From: an uncultured Bryobacterales bacterium
GTDB taxonomy: Bacteria; Acidobacteriota; Terriglobia; Bryobacterales; Bryobacteraceae
Reading direction: 5' to 3'
Assembly (NCBI GenBank): GCA_937959285.1
Contig: CALGAR010000031.1
Location: 1 to 12,237, forward strand
DNA length: 12,237 bases
Within the stretch, counting starts at the first letter, position 1. Every line of letters begins with the position of its first letter. Below are positions 1 through 8,080 of this stretch, in pieces. The notes beneath the pieces were generated by a model. The model was not told the DNA's origin, did no database searches, and worked only from the letters and a program-made list of their open reading frames with translations. Position numbers and translations under genes: made by a program.

Positions 1-2824
1 GATCGGGGCGGTCGCTGCCGCCCCCGGTGAGCGAGTTGTCGCGGCCGGCGATTACCGTGAACGGCGCGCCGCTGCTGATGGTCGCGATTCCTGCGAACTG
101 CCAGCCGCCCAGGATCTTTGCAGCCAGTGAATCTTGTTGGCGCAGGAACGGCAATTCCCATACCCAGGAACTCACGAAACGGTGCGTCCGGTGAAGATCG
201 CTGAGTGCTCGGTTGTTCCGCCGGTTAAACGGGTCCTGCAGATTCCAGTTGTTCGCCGCATCACCTCGGCTCACCTCGTCAATCGTCTTTGAAAAGGTGT
301 AGTGAGCGGCGTAGGTGAACCCGTTTTGGAAGCGGCGCGTGACCTGAATCTGGAGCGCGTTGTAACTGGAATTTGCGTCAGTCGCGTAACCCATGATCGA
401 TCCGAAAACCGGCGCGTAGAAGCGGCGGGCATCTGTATTTTGCGTTGTTGATTGTCCCGGAATGTAGACCGCCGGGTTTTGCTCCCGCACTGTTCCCTCA
501 AACCGTCCCAGGGAGCCAACGTAACTGACTTGAACAGCGGTGGCGGGCGCAATCTGGTGTTCGATTGTGAGATTGAAATTTTGGACGTAAGGAGTGTGTG
601 TCTCGCCAACCCAAGAGCCAGCCATCGAAATCGGGAGCGAGTATTCAGGGTTGTTCAGGTCGACGGGGCGCCCGAATGGGTTATCGAGAAAACGGTACGG
701 GTCCGAGATGGGACCGACATTTCGGGTGCGGACATCGAATCCGAATGGCTGGGCGTTTTGATTAGCCATCTGGCCGATTAACGGAACGTAGCTGATCCCG
801 TACGCGCCGCGAATGCTCGTCTTGCCATTGCCAAAGACATCGTAGGCAAACCCGAAGCGCGGGGCTGGGTTGATGCCATCGAACTTATGCGGATAGCCCG
901 GATCGCGGTCGTACAGAATGCCGGTTGGAGCGGCACGGATATATTGCGATTTCGCACCCGGCACCAGTGAGAAGGCGGCTGTGTTGACCATCCTCCACGG
1001 TGTGATGATGTCCCAGCGGAAGCCCAAGCTCAACGTGAGCTTTTGAGTTGCGCGCCAACGATCCTGTATGAAGAAGCCAGGAGCATAGTACCGCGTATCG
1101 TTGTCCTTGAATGACTGTTGCCACATTTCGACCGGCTGACCAAGCATGAAATCGACCAATGGATTGCCGGTGAAGCTGCCGTCGAAAGTAAACTCGCCGT
1201 TCGAGCGGTCGGCGTTGCCGAAATAGAACCGGAACTTCTGTACGTCAGCGCCAAACTTGATCTCGTGCCTGCCCCGAAACCAGCTTACGGAGCCGCTAAT
1301 CTCGTAGGTGTCACTGGTACGGTCGCCTTCTCGCTCCGCTCCGGCCACAAACCGTCCGGGAACGGTGAGCAACGGGAGACTTCCCGGTCCGCCCGCCACG
1401 ATGAAATTAGCTCCGAGACTTGCCAACGTATCGCGCACTAAATTGGTCGTGTAATAGCGAAACCGTCCGTAACTGGCGCGGAGATTCATAAGGACTGAAG
1501 GGCTGAAGGTATGAACGTGCGAGATGGTCGTGTTCTGAGACCGATCGCCCAGAATCGAACTGGCGTATCCCGCCACATTCGATCCATTCGGAAAAGGATT
1601 CTCGTTCTCCGGATTGTCGATGAAGTACCGAACCGTAAGCCGGTCGGCTTGTGCAATATCGTAATCGACGCGCCCCATAACCATCATGCCGTTGTTGGCA
1701 CGTGGAACCTGCATGACGTAGTTCCCGTTGGGGCGGTTCGGCTGCGCCACTCGTTCGAGCAGCTTCATGGCAACCGGATCCATTCGGGAAGTTGGGATGA
1801 TGCTGTTCGGGAACGGGGCGCCGGTCAGGGGATCTTTCGGCTGGCCTCCAATCGTATTGCTGAAGTCGCCGCTGCGTTCGGCCGCGGTGGGCGGGAATGC
1901 GCTGGATACAAGTTGTTCCGAAGGGTTGCGCAAGCCCTGATAGGAGGCGAAGAAGAAGGCCTTGTTGCGCCGGATAGGCCCGCCGCCGGCAGCTCCGAAC
2001 TGGTTGTAGCGCAGCTTCGAGACGCGGGCTGCAAAGAAGCTGCGGGCGTCGAAGGCGTCGTTCCTGAAATAGTTCCAAAGCGAGCCGTGAAATTCATTCG
2101 TGCCGCTCCGCGTAATGGTTGTGATCGCTGCGGCCCCGCGCTTGAATTCGGCTTCAATGCCGTTGGTGGCGATCTTGACTTCCTGGACGGCGTCGGGCGG
2201 CGGTTGCGTGGTCGCGGCACCGCGGTGGGCGTAGTACATGGACGCGCCGTCAAGCATCACATTGGTTGCGTCGGTACGGTTGCCGTTCACGTTGATGCTT
2301 TGCTGCCCAGACGACGGCCCGTTTGCAATGGACACACGGTTGATACCCGGTGTCAAAGCCGCCAAGCTAAGAATGTTGCGGCCGTTGAGCGGCAGGTCGA
2401 CCACGCGCTTTTCATCGACCAGCGTCCCGAGAGTGCCTGTCTGGGTATCGACAGGAGCTAGCTCCGTGGTTACGTTCACGGCTTCCGTGACGGAGCCCAC
2501 CTCCAGTTGAACATTGACTCGGACGACTTGCCCCGCAGTTAACAGAATGTTTTCACGCCGAAACTTCTTAAAGCCGTCGTGTTCGACTTTCATGGAATAT
2601 CGCCCGACAGGCAAGGAGCGGACCAGGTATTCGCCAACTTCGTTGCTGGTTGTGTTGAAGCGCTGGCCAGTGCTTTCGTGAACAAGTAACACCTTCACGC
2701 CAGCAACAACCAGGCCCTGACTGTCGGAAACCGAACCGGCGACTTCCGCTGTAGTAAACTGTGCCGGCGAAATTACCGCGAAAATCGCAGCTAGAATTGC
2801 ACAAAAAAGCGATCTTAGCGTCAT
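1..2824 (-). CDS. Oar-like TonB-dependent receptor with N-terminal carboxypeptidase-regulatory-like domain (3' end beyond window)
   Basis: This outer-membrane receptor probably imports or binds a large ligand with TonB energy. I read the minus frame from the ATG at 2824 to position 2 and found no stop in 941 codons, so the gene runs off the left edge. The N-terminus (MTLRSLFCAILAAIFAVISPAQ) is a signal peptide. Residues about 25-108 form a CarboxypepD_reg-like beta-sandwich (GSVSDSQG, LPVGRYSMKV, LEVGSVTEAV). The plug follows from about 112 (VDLPLNGRNILSL, VMLDGASMYY, RSGTNEFHGSLW). The rest is a barrel rich in aromatic strands. The last visible residues (GAPFTVIAGRDNSLTGG) are typical of the late barrel in this family, so perhaps 100-200 residues are missing. 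An upstream in-frame TAA (2846-2848) leaves 2824 as the only good start; its ribosome site is weak. It is divergent from the serine hydrolase and paralogous to the receptor at 8081-11614. The family is sure, the substrate unknown. Confidence 0.93.
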   Translation of the reverse strand, partial: MTLRSLFCAILAAIFAVISPAQFTTAEVAGSVSDSQGLVVAGVKVLLVHESTGQRFNTTSNEVGEYLVRSLPVGRYSMKVEHDGFKKFRRENILLTAGQVVRVNVQLEVGSVTEAVNVTTELAPVDTQTGTLGTLVDEKRVVDLPLNGRNILSLAALTPGINRVSIANGPSSGQQSINVNGNRTDATNVMLDGASMYYAHRGAATTQPPPDAVQEVKIATNGIEAEFKRGAAAITTITRSGTNEFHGSLWNYFRNDAFDARSFFAARVSKLRYNQFGAAGGGPIRRNKAFFFASYQGLRNPSEQLVSSAFPPTAAERSGDFSNTIGGQPKDPLTGAPFPNSIIPTSRMDPVAMKLLERVAQPNRPNGNYVMQVPRANNGMMVMGRVDYDIAQADRLTVRYFIDNPENENPFPNGSNVAGYASSILGDRSQNTTISHVHTFSPSVLMNLRASYGRFRYYTTNLVRDTLASLGANFIVAGGPGSLPLLTVPGRFVAGAEREGDRTSDTYEISGSVSWFRGRHEIKFGADVQKFRFYFGNADRSNGEFTFDGSFTGNPLVDFMLGQPVEMWQQSFKDNDTRYYAPGFFIQDRWRATQKLTLSLGFRWDIITPWRMVNTAAFSLVPGAKSQYIRAAPTGILYDRDPGYPHKFDGINPAPRFGFAYDVFGNGKTSIRGAYGISYVPLIGQMANQNAQPFGFDVRTRNVGPISDPYRFLDNPFGRPVDLNNPEYSLPISMAGSWVGETHTPYVQNFNLTIEHQIAPATAVQVSYVGSLGRFEGTVREQNPAVYIPGQSTTQNTDARRFYAPVFGSIMGYATDANSSYNALQIQVTRRFQNGFTYAAHYTFSKTIDEVSRGDAANNWNLQDPFNRRNNRALSDLHRTHRFVSSWVWELPFLRQQDSLAAKILGGWQFAGIATISSGAPFTVIAGRDNSLTGGGSDRPD

Positions 2825-3037
2825 GTGACATTTCCACGGCCGAGCTTAGGAAGCCGGCGATTTTGGAGGATTATGCCGAGGGCTTGCTGCCGTGTCAACC
2901 GCCCGCAGCTCGTGATTTGGATGCTTTCACACGATTCGCCGGGGCATTTAATGTTATATGAGACGACAATTGGTTGAAGGAATCGTTATCTTAATGGTGA
3001 TTGGGGCGGACCGAAGTGCGATGCTGGCAGGTGTGTG
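2825..3037. promoter_or_regulatory. Divergent intergenic region between receptor and serine hydrolase genes
   Basis: This 213-bp gap must hold the 5' regions of both flanking genes, which point away from each other. The AT-richer stretch at about 2945-2996 (with TTATATGAG and TTATCTTAATG) is the likeliest place for RNA polymerase contacts. I found no -35/-10 pair of good quality on either strand and no clear palindrome. A short reading frame at 2873-2977 (+) has a GGAGGA only two bases before its ATG and is not convincing. Confidence 0.4.
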
Positions 3038-5095
3038 ATGGCCAAACTGAACTCAAGACAAAAGATCAGCCAATTCGCCGTGCCACTGCTGGCGATTGGT
3101 CTGACTGTTACTCCGCTTGCTGCCCAAAATTCACGCCAACCGTTGGGTCCATGGGAGCGTGCGAACCCGCGGGAATTCGGCATGGACGAATCCAGGCTCG
3201 CCAAGGCTCGTGATTACGCGCTGAAAGGCGGCGGTTCCGGAATGGTGATTCATCATGGCAAGCTGGTGTACTTTTGGGGCGACCTCAAGGCCAAGTACGA
3301 CCTCAAATCCTCGACGAAATCGATTGGGGTCACCGCGCTGGGACTCGCACTCAAGGACGGCAAGGTGCAGCTCAATGATCCGGCCCTTCGTTATTATCCA
3401 GAGCTCGGCGAACTGCCGGACAGCAATCGTGCCACCGGCTGGTTGAAGGAGATTACGCTCTTTCATCTCGCCACGCAGACCGCAGGCTTCGACAAACCGG
3501 GCGGCTTCGAGCCGCTTCTGTTCAAGCCTGGCACGAAGTGGGCGTACAGCGACGGAGGCCCAAACTGGCTCGCCGACTGCCTTACACTCATCTACGGGCG
3601 CGACCTCCAGGAGCTGATGTTCGAGCGCGTCTTTACTCCGCTTGGCATCACCCGGGACGACCTGCACTGGCGTGAAAACGCGTACCGCCCGAAGGCTCTC
3701 AACGGCATCCCCCGCCGCGAGTTCGGGTCGGGTATCCATGCCAACGTCGACGCCATGGCACGAATCGGCTTCCTCTACCTTCGCGCCGGCCGCATCCGCT
3801 CCGCCCAGGTCCTTCCACCGGACTTCGTTGCGCTCGCGCGCCAGCCGATTGCCTCTATTAAGAATCTCCCGGTAGTTCTTTCCGAGGCGTATCCGCGCGC
3901 TTCCAGCCACTACGGGCTGCTGTGGTGGAACAACAGCGATGGTTCCCTAGCCAACGTTCCCCGCGACGCCTACTGGTCCTGGGGGCTTTACGATTCGCTC
4001 ATCATCGTAATCCCCAGCCTCGACCTTGTTTTGGCAAGGGCAGGGAAGAGCTTCGATGACTCCGACGGCGCCGATTACTCCCGCCTGCAGCCGTTTATTG
4101 AGAACATTGCTCTTGCCGTTGATCCGGTCCGCATGCAACTCAAGCCGCCCTATCCTCCGAGCAAGGTCATCGAGGGCATCGAGTGGGCGCCCGTTGAAAC
4201 CATTCGCCGCCAGGGCTCCGATTGCGACAACTTCCCGACGACGTGGGCTGACGACGGCGATCTTTACACGGCCCACGGCGACTGCCGTGGTTTTCTTCCG
4301 CTGCGCCCGTTTAAACTCGGCCTCGGATTTGCCAAGGTCACCGGAGGCCCGGGCAACTTCAAAGGCATCAACATCCCTTCGAATGGCGAGAATACTGGTT
4401 CGGGGGCAAACGGTAAAAAGGCCAGTGGACTCCTGATGGTGGACGGCGTCCTCTATATGTGGGCACGCAATGCGGGCAACTCTCAGCTTGCGTGGTCCAC
4501 GGATCACGCCAAGACATGGACCTGGGCCGACTGGAAGTTCACCACCAGCTTCGGCCACCCGGCGTTCCTGAACTTTGGCAAAAACTATGCCGGGGCCCGG
4601 GATAACTACGTGTATGTCTACTCGCCGGATCGGGACAGCGCCTACGAGCAGGCAGCCGGAGTAGTGCTAGCACGCGTGCCGAAAGACCGAATCCGCGATC
4701 GCAGCGCCTATGAGTTCTTCAAGTCCCTCGACAGCGATGGGAAACCGATCTGGACGAAGGAGATTTCCGAGCGCGGCCACGTCTTTTCGAATCCGCCGGC
4801 CGGTGTTTACAGGACGCAGGTTAGTTACAACGCGGGCCTCAAACGCTACTTTCTGAATCACATCCTGATTGGCAGCGACCACGTGCGTTTCCAGGGCGGT
4901 TTCGGCATCTATGATGCTCCGGAACCTTGGGGGCCATGGACAACCGTTTACTACACGCCCACGTGGGATGTCGGTCCCGGCGAGAACCAGCACTTCCCGC
5001 CAAAATGGATGAGCACCGACGGTAAAACCATGTATCTCATCTTTTCCGGGGATGACATCTTCTCGGTTCGCAAAGCTACCCTCAAGCTCCGGTAA
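3038..5095 (+). CDS. Secreted serine hydrolase (beta-lactamase class C/EstB fold) fused to a DUF4185-like propeller domain
   Basis: This is probably an exported esterase, amidase or peptidase of unknown substrate. I prefer the ATG at 3038 (685 aa) to the adjacent GTG at 3035, because AGG at 3029-3031 lies six bases before the ATG. A signal peptide covers about residues 1-29 (VTPLAA before Q). The PF00144-like domain spans about 35-365. Its nucleophile motif is S91-S-T-K94 (SxxK). The second motif is Y170-S-D172 in place of the usual YxN, and the third is WGLYDS near 315-320 in place of the usual HxG/KTG. From about 380 to the end the sequence resembles DUF4185-type propellers (TTWADDGDLYTAHGD, GLLMVDGVLYMW, SQLAWSTDHAKTW, GARDNYVYVYSPD, GDDIFSVRKATLKL). 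The family labels come from memory, the hydrolase more surely than the propeller. It lies divergent from the receptor gene and 145 bp before the VOC gene. Confidence 0.88.
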   Translation: MAKLNSRQKISQFAVPLLAIGLTVTPLAAQNSRQPLGPWERANPREFGMDESRLAKARDYALKGGGSGMVIHHGKLVYFWGDLKAKYDLKSSTKSIGVTALGLALKDGKVQLNDPALRYYPELGELPDSNRATGWLKEITLFHLATQTAGFDKPGGFEPLLFKPGTKWAYSDGGPNWLADCLTLIYGRDLQELMFERVFTPLGITRDDLHWRENAYRPKALNGIPRREFGSGIHANVDAMARIGFLYLRAGRIRSAQVLPPDFVALARQPIASIKNLPVVLSEAYPRASSHYGLLWWNNSDGSLANVPRDAYWSWGLYDSLIIVIPSLDLVLARAGKSFDDSDGADYSRLQPFIENIALAVDPVRMQLKPPYPPSKVIEGIEWAPVETIRRQGSDCDNFPTTWADDGDLYTAHGDCRGFLPLRPFKLGLGFAKVTGGPGNFKGINIPSNGENTGSGANGKKASGLLMVDGVLYMWARNAGNSQLAWSTDHAKTWTWADWKFTTSFGHPAFLNFGKNYAGARDNYVYVYSPDRDSAYEQAAGVVLARVPKDRIRDRSAYEFFKSLDSDGKPIWTKEISERGHVFSNPPAGVYRTQVSYNAGLKRYFLNHILIGSDHVRFQGGFGIYDAPEPWGPWTTVYYTPTWDVGPGENQHFPPKWMSTDGKTMYLIFSGDDIFSVRKATLKLR

Positions 5096-5145
5096 CAAGG
5101 GTGCTTATCAGAGAAGCGTCCAGGTGATCACCAAAGGAGCTGGAT

Positions 5146-5244
5146 GTGACCTGGCGGCATACCGATCGGTTTGGTAACATGCAACCCAACCGCCGACAAA
5201 CTTTGCCGTTTCGCCGGCGTAACCGGACAGGAGAGCCGGTATGA
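5146..5244 (+). CDS. Possible 32-aa Arg-rich small ORF, coupled to the downstream VOC gene
   Basis: A GTG at 5146 opens a 32-codon frame that ends with TGA at 5242-5244. It overlaps the next gene's start by the four bases ATGA, the classic arrangement for translational coupling. AAAGGAG at 5133-5139 lies six bases before the GTG, an excellent ribosome-site position. The predicted peptide starts MTWRHTDRFGNMQ and is basic (RFRR-type runs, PFRRRNR near the end), with no hydrophobic segment. An ATG at 5144 in another frame is followed at once by TGA and cannot be the start. I recognise no family. It could be a leader ORF, a small protein, or chance in a 145-bp gap. Confidence 0.3.
   Translation: MTWRHTDRFGNMQPNRRQTLPFRRRNRTGEPV
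5222..5240 (+). promoter_or_regulatory. Ribosome binding site inside a small hairpin before the VOC gene
   Basis: AGGAGAG at 5229-5235 is a strong Shine-Dalgarno sequence five bases before the ATG at 5241. It sits in the nine-base loop of a perfect five-base inverted repeat, ACCGG (5222-5226) and CCGGT (5236-5240), whose right arm touches the start codon. The stem could slow initiation. A ribosome ending on the small ORF at 5146-5244 would melt it, which would fit translational coupling. A five-base stem is weak evidence alone. Confidence 0.45.
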
Positions 5245-5711
5245 AACTTACACCGAAAATTTACCCCCATCTCTGGTTTGATCGCGAGGCGCGGGAAGCG
5301 GCGGAGTTTTACTGCTCGGTGTTTCCCGATTCCCGTGTCTTACGCACCTTCACTATCCATGACACGCCCTCCGGTAGCGTCGAAGTTGTCGACTTCGTGC
5401 TCGCTGGCCAGCCATTTCAGGCCATCAGCGCAGGACCGCTGTTCAAATTCAACGAGGCGATTTCCTTTGTCGTGACTTGCGAGACGCAAGAAGAGATCGA
5501 CTACTACTGGCAGGCGCTCTCGGCCGTGCCAGAGGCCGAAGCCTGCGGCTGGGTGAAAGACCGCTATGGATTGTCCTGGCAGATTGTGCCCGCAGTGCTC
5601 GACGACATGCTGCACTGTGGGAACCCGGACACCGTTGCGCGCGTAACGCAAGCGTTTCTCAAGATGAAGAAGCTTGACATCGCCACCTTGCAGAAAGTCT
5701 ACGCCGGGTAG
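5241..5711 (+). CDS. PhnB-like VOC-superfamily protein (3-demethylubiquinone-9 3-methyltransferase-like domain)
   Basis: This is a cytoplasmic 156-aa protein of the vicinal-oxygen-chelate fold, PhnB-type (Pfam 3-dmu-9_3-mt). The hallmark start PHLWFDREAREAAEFYCSVF is followed by PDSRV, and the later DRYGLSWQIVP segment is the other family signature. The length matches the usual 150-165 aa of single-domain members. The family name is historical: these proteins are not methyltransferases, and most have no proven reaction. There is no signal peptide. The ATG at 5241 has a strong ribosome site (AGGAGAG, 5229-5235). The gene follows the serine hydrolase by 145 bp on the same strand and converges with the gene ending at 5771. 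Nothing in the context reveals its substrate, and it may be unrelated to the secreted proteins around it. Confidence 0.93.
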   Translation: MKLTPKIYPHLWFDREAREAAEFYCSVFPDSRVLRTFTIHDTPSGSVEVVDFVLAGQPFQAISAGPLFKFNEAISFVVTCETQEEIDYYWQALSAVPEAEACGWVKDRYGLSWQIVPAVLDDMLHCGNPDTVARVTQAFLKMKKLDIATLQKVYAG

Positions 5712-5770
5712 GCCTGATCGGGCGGCGCGAATCCTGCCCGCCGATTCGGGTCTGCGTCTTGAGACCGGCT
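5712..5770. other. Convergent junction with GC-rich inverted repeats, no clear terminator
   Basis: Two converging genes end 59 bp apart. The gap has small inverted repeats: CGGGC (5719-5723) with GCCCG (5736-5740), and GGTCT (5749-5753) with AGACC (5762-5766). None is followed by a T-run on either strand, so an intrinsic terminator cannot be claimed. Transcripts may end by Rho or run into the opposing gene. Confidence 0.4.
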
Positions 5771-8056
5771 TCAGTCCCGGATGAAACCCTCGTACAGTCC
5801 CAGATAGTATGGCAACAGAAACACGGCGCCGTCGCCGAGCCTGTGGCCGCCACTGCCCGTATCCAGCCGATAAGGATTGTGATTCCAGAACAGGAAAGAG
5901 CGCTCGTCCACGGGGATGACCTTGCCGTTGCGGCGCCAGCCAGTGCCTTCCTCATCATCTCCGGGAAAATACGTCCGCAGAGGCACGATGTCGATGCGGT
6001 GCCGGTTGGTGTGGCGCCAATCGGTCTGGTCGAGCTTCAGGCGGCGCAGCGTGTCGATCGATTCTTCCAGCCAGTCGCCCTGCGGCGAGAGGTCTTCCGT
6101 GCGAAACGGGCTCTCAAAGGACTTCCCGCGCAGGCTCGCAGCGGCCACAAAGTTGAAAAACGGGTTCAATTCCGGGCGCTCCAGCGCCCAATAGTTCGCC
6201 AGCGCCACGGCGTACCTTTGCACCAGCTCGGGTTCCGTTTCGTACTTCAGCAGATTGTAGAAGCACATAAACGCCATCTCGTCATCTGACTGGTTGCCGG
6301 ATCCCGGTCCGGCACTGATCTTGGCCACCATGGCGTTCGTCGCGAAGTGGTGCTCGCGCACCAGCTGATCGTAAGCCCGTTGATACTTGGAATCGCCAGT
6401 GATGTGCGCGGCCACTTTGAGATAAGACAGGATGCTTAATGAGTTCAAGCCGCGTTCCACCCAGAACATGCGGTTCTGGTTGAGATTGAAGGGATCAAAA
6501 ATCGCCCAGCGGGTTGGTTGGCCATCCCAGTCGACCAGCCGGTAGTTGTGCGCGAGCAAATGGTCGGTGATGGCCCGAACCACCTGGCGGACTTCTTCCT
6601 TCTCTTGGGGAGTTTCGGCCACCAGGTCGTAGTATTGCGCGTAGAAAAAGTAATGCCCGTCCAGTTCATCCGAACTGGTATCGGTTTTCCAATACCATTT
6701 CCCGTCCGCGCTCTTCGGCCAGCGGGGCGAGAGAATCTTCCATAAACGATCTCCGTTCGCGCGCTTGCCTAGATCCCGTTCCCGGGAGTCGTTCAGGTTG
6801 GGGTCGGGCCCGCTGGTGGGCCGGATCGCACGCGCCGGAAAACCGGGAGGCGCCGGGTGCTCGCCGCCCTGGGTGACCTGGCTCAGGAAGCGCAGAGCTT
6901 CGAAGGCCTTGCGAGCGCGCTTTTTCGCGAGCGGGTCTTTGGTTGCAGCATACGCAAAGCATTCACCCGCGCCGTACATGCTGGTCCAAAGTCCGTCGTT
7001 GTCGCTGTCCTCTTGAATCCAGCGGCTGGTGTCACCGGGGTTGGGCAGCCGCACCGCCATCACATATCCGTACTCCGTGCGGCGGTGGCGACGGTCGATC
7101 CCGTCCTCAAAGAACTTCGCCTTTTCGGCCAAGGTCATCGGCCTGCGCTCGATGAGCCCGGCGCCTGCGCCAGTGGCGAGCCATGCGTGGCCCTCCTCCG
7201 TTACGCTAATTGAGCGCACGTCGTCGTCGGGCAGCCACGCGCGGCCCTGGCGATACTCCCAGGCCTTGCCGTCGTAGCGGATCGCGCCGCGTCTGGTGCC
7301 AAACCAAACGACGCCATCCTCACCGGCGGCAGCCGTCGTGAAATCGTTGTAAGGAAGTCCCTCAAATCCCGTAAACAGCTTCCAACCGCTGGCTTCGCGG
7401 CAGCCGACACCCTGCGGGCTGGCGAACCACAGCCGGCCTCGACGGTCATAGGTGACGCCCCGGACATCGATGGGAGCCCAGCTTCGTATTCCGTCTCGCG
7501 GATGCTCCGCCCTCCAGACACCCGCTGCGTTCCGGATAAACAAACCCTCATCCGCGGCGACGGCGACTTCTCCCTCCGGCCCGATCGCCATCTGTCGAAT
7601 GGATGGCGTGGCCACCGGGAGTTTCAGGGCGGTAGCGGCTCCCTCGCGGATCTCATACAGGCCGCGCTCAGTCCCTACGAGCAGGAGCTGACCGCGGGCA
7701 GCCAGCACCCGGGCTCCACCGGGCGCCTTCCCAATACGCCGGGCTTGGCCTGCCGCCAGGCGGTAGAGAGAGTCCCCGTACTGAAAAAACAGCGTGTCAG
7801 AGGATGCCGTGCACAACCGCACGACGCCCTCTTTGAATTCCTGATTCAGATGCCAGCCATTCCCCGAATAAGACGCCAGGCCGCGGGCGGTGCCGACATA
7901 GACCGTACTACCGGCCACCGCCACACAACCGACGTCATTACTCGGCAGTCCCTGTGCCGTAGTGAAGACATGCCGGATCTCCTGCAGGAAGACCCCTGCC
8001 TGAACGGCAGTACCCGAAGCCAGGAGCAGCGTTAGCAGCGGAACGATTCGGTGCAT
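5771..8056 (-). CDS. Secreted protein with N-terminal two-component-regulator-type propeller and C-terminal alpha/alpha-toroid-like domain
   Basis: I do not recognise a named enzyme. The start is the ATG at 8056 (761 aa). A GTG two codons upstream lies inside the ribosome site and is unlikely. Residues 1-20 form a signal peptide (TAVQA before G). Residues about 25-305 contain Reg_prop-like blades (FTTAQGLPSNDV, VYVGTARGLASY, RLWFASPQGV, GLPYNDFTTAAA, VVWFGTRRGAI, HAWLATGAGAGLI). Residues about 308-761 are mostly helical with repeated acidic and aromatic clusters, like alpha/alpha-toroid glycan-active enzymes. They include a DxDxDG calcium-type loop at D350-G355, SSDELDGHYFF (461-471), QSDDEMAFMCFYNLL (589-603) and DWLEESIDTL (661-670). 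There is no transmembrane or kinase part, so it is not a hybrid sensor. It starts 24 bp after the receptor gene and is surely its operon partner. A lyase or hydrolase role is inference. Confidence 0.85.
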   Translation of the reverse strand: MHRIVPLLTLLLASGTAVQAGVFLQEIRHVFTTAQGLPSNDVGCVAVAGSTVYVGTARGLASYSGNGWHLNQEFKEGVVRLCTASSDTLFFQYGDSLYRLAAGQARRIGKAPGGARVLAARGQLLLVGTERGLYEIREGAATALKLPVATPSIRQMAIGPEGEVAVAADEGLFIRNAAGVWRAEHPRDGIRSWAPIDVRGVTYDRRGRLWFASPQGVGCREASGWKLFTGFEGLPYNDFTTAAAGEDGVVWFGTRRGAIRYDGKAWEYRQGRAWLPDDDVRSISVTEEGHAWLATGAGAGLIERRPMTLAEKAKFFEDGIDRRHRRTEYGYVMAVRLPNPGDTSRWIQEDSDNDGLWTSMYGAGECFAYAATKDPLAKKRARKAFEALRFLSQVTQGGEHPAPPGFPARAIRPTSGPDPNLNDSRERDLGKRANGDRLWKILSPRWPKSADGKWYWKTDTSSDELDGHYFFYAQYYDLVAETPQEKEEVRQVVRAITDHLLAHNYRLVDWDGQPTRWAIFDPFNLNQNRMFWVERGLNSLSILSYLKVAAHITGDSKYQRAYDQLVREHHFATNAMVAKISAGPGSGNQSDDEMAFMCFYNLLKYETEPELVQRYAVALANYWALERPELNPFFNFVAAASLRGKSFESPFRTEDLSPQGDWLEESIDTLRRLKLDQTDWRHTNRHRIDIVPLRTYFPGDDEEGTGWRRNGKVIPVDERSFLFWNHNPYRLDTGSGGHRLGDGAVFLLPYYLGLYEGFIRD

Positions 8057-8065
8057 GATCACCTC
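8057..8065 (-). promoter_or_regulatory. Near-perfect ribosome binding site that fixes the start at 8056
   Basis: Read on the minus strand, GAGGTGATC directly precedes the ATG at 8056. These nine bases are the exact complement of a stretch of the usual bacterial 16S rRNA 3' end (from established knowledge). The GAGG core is five bases from the ATG. The GTG at 8062 is part of this site, which argues against it as the start. It suggests strong independent initiation of the second gene in the operon. Confidence 0.75.
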
Positions 8066-8080
8066 GGCACGGGAACCCGA

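Noticed and set aside
1511..2461. A 316-codon open frame on the plus strand, opposite the partial receptor
   Set aside because: The minus frame is open for 941 codons with clear receptor motifs. The plus frame is its exact codon-register antisense shadow.
1..2824. The idea that the left receptor is a frameshifted pseudogene, because only short closed frames are seen on the minus strand
   Set aside because: Reading the register through 2822-2824 codon by codon shows no stop all the way to position 2. The gene simply has no stop inside the window.
2873..2977. A 34-codon plus-strand frame after GGAGGA upstream of the serine hydrolase
   Set aside because: The ribosome site is only two bases from the ATG. 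The peptide has no recognisable feature and there is no coupling to the next gene.
5123..5132. The ten-base palindrome GGTGATCACC (and ACCGATCGGT at 5161-5170)
   Set aside because: Ten-base palindromes are expected about a dozen times in 12 kb by chance, and neither sits on a visible promoter.
5771..8056. A hybrid two-component sensor, suggested by the Reg_prop blades
   Set aside because: There is no transmembrane segment after the propeller and no histidine kinase, receiver or DNA-binding domain. The C-terminal 450 residues are a soluble helical domain.
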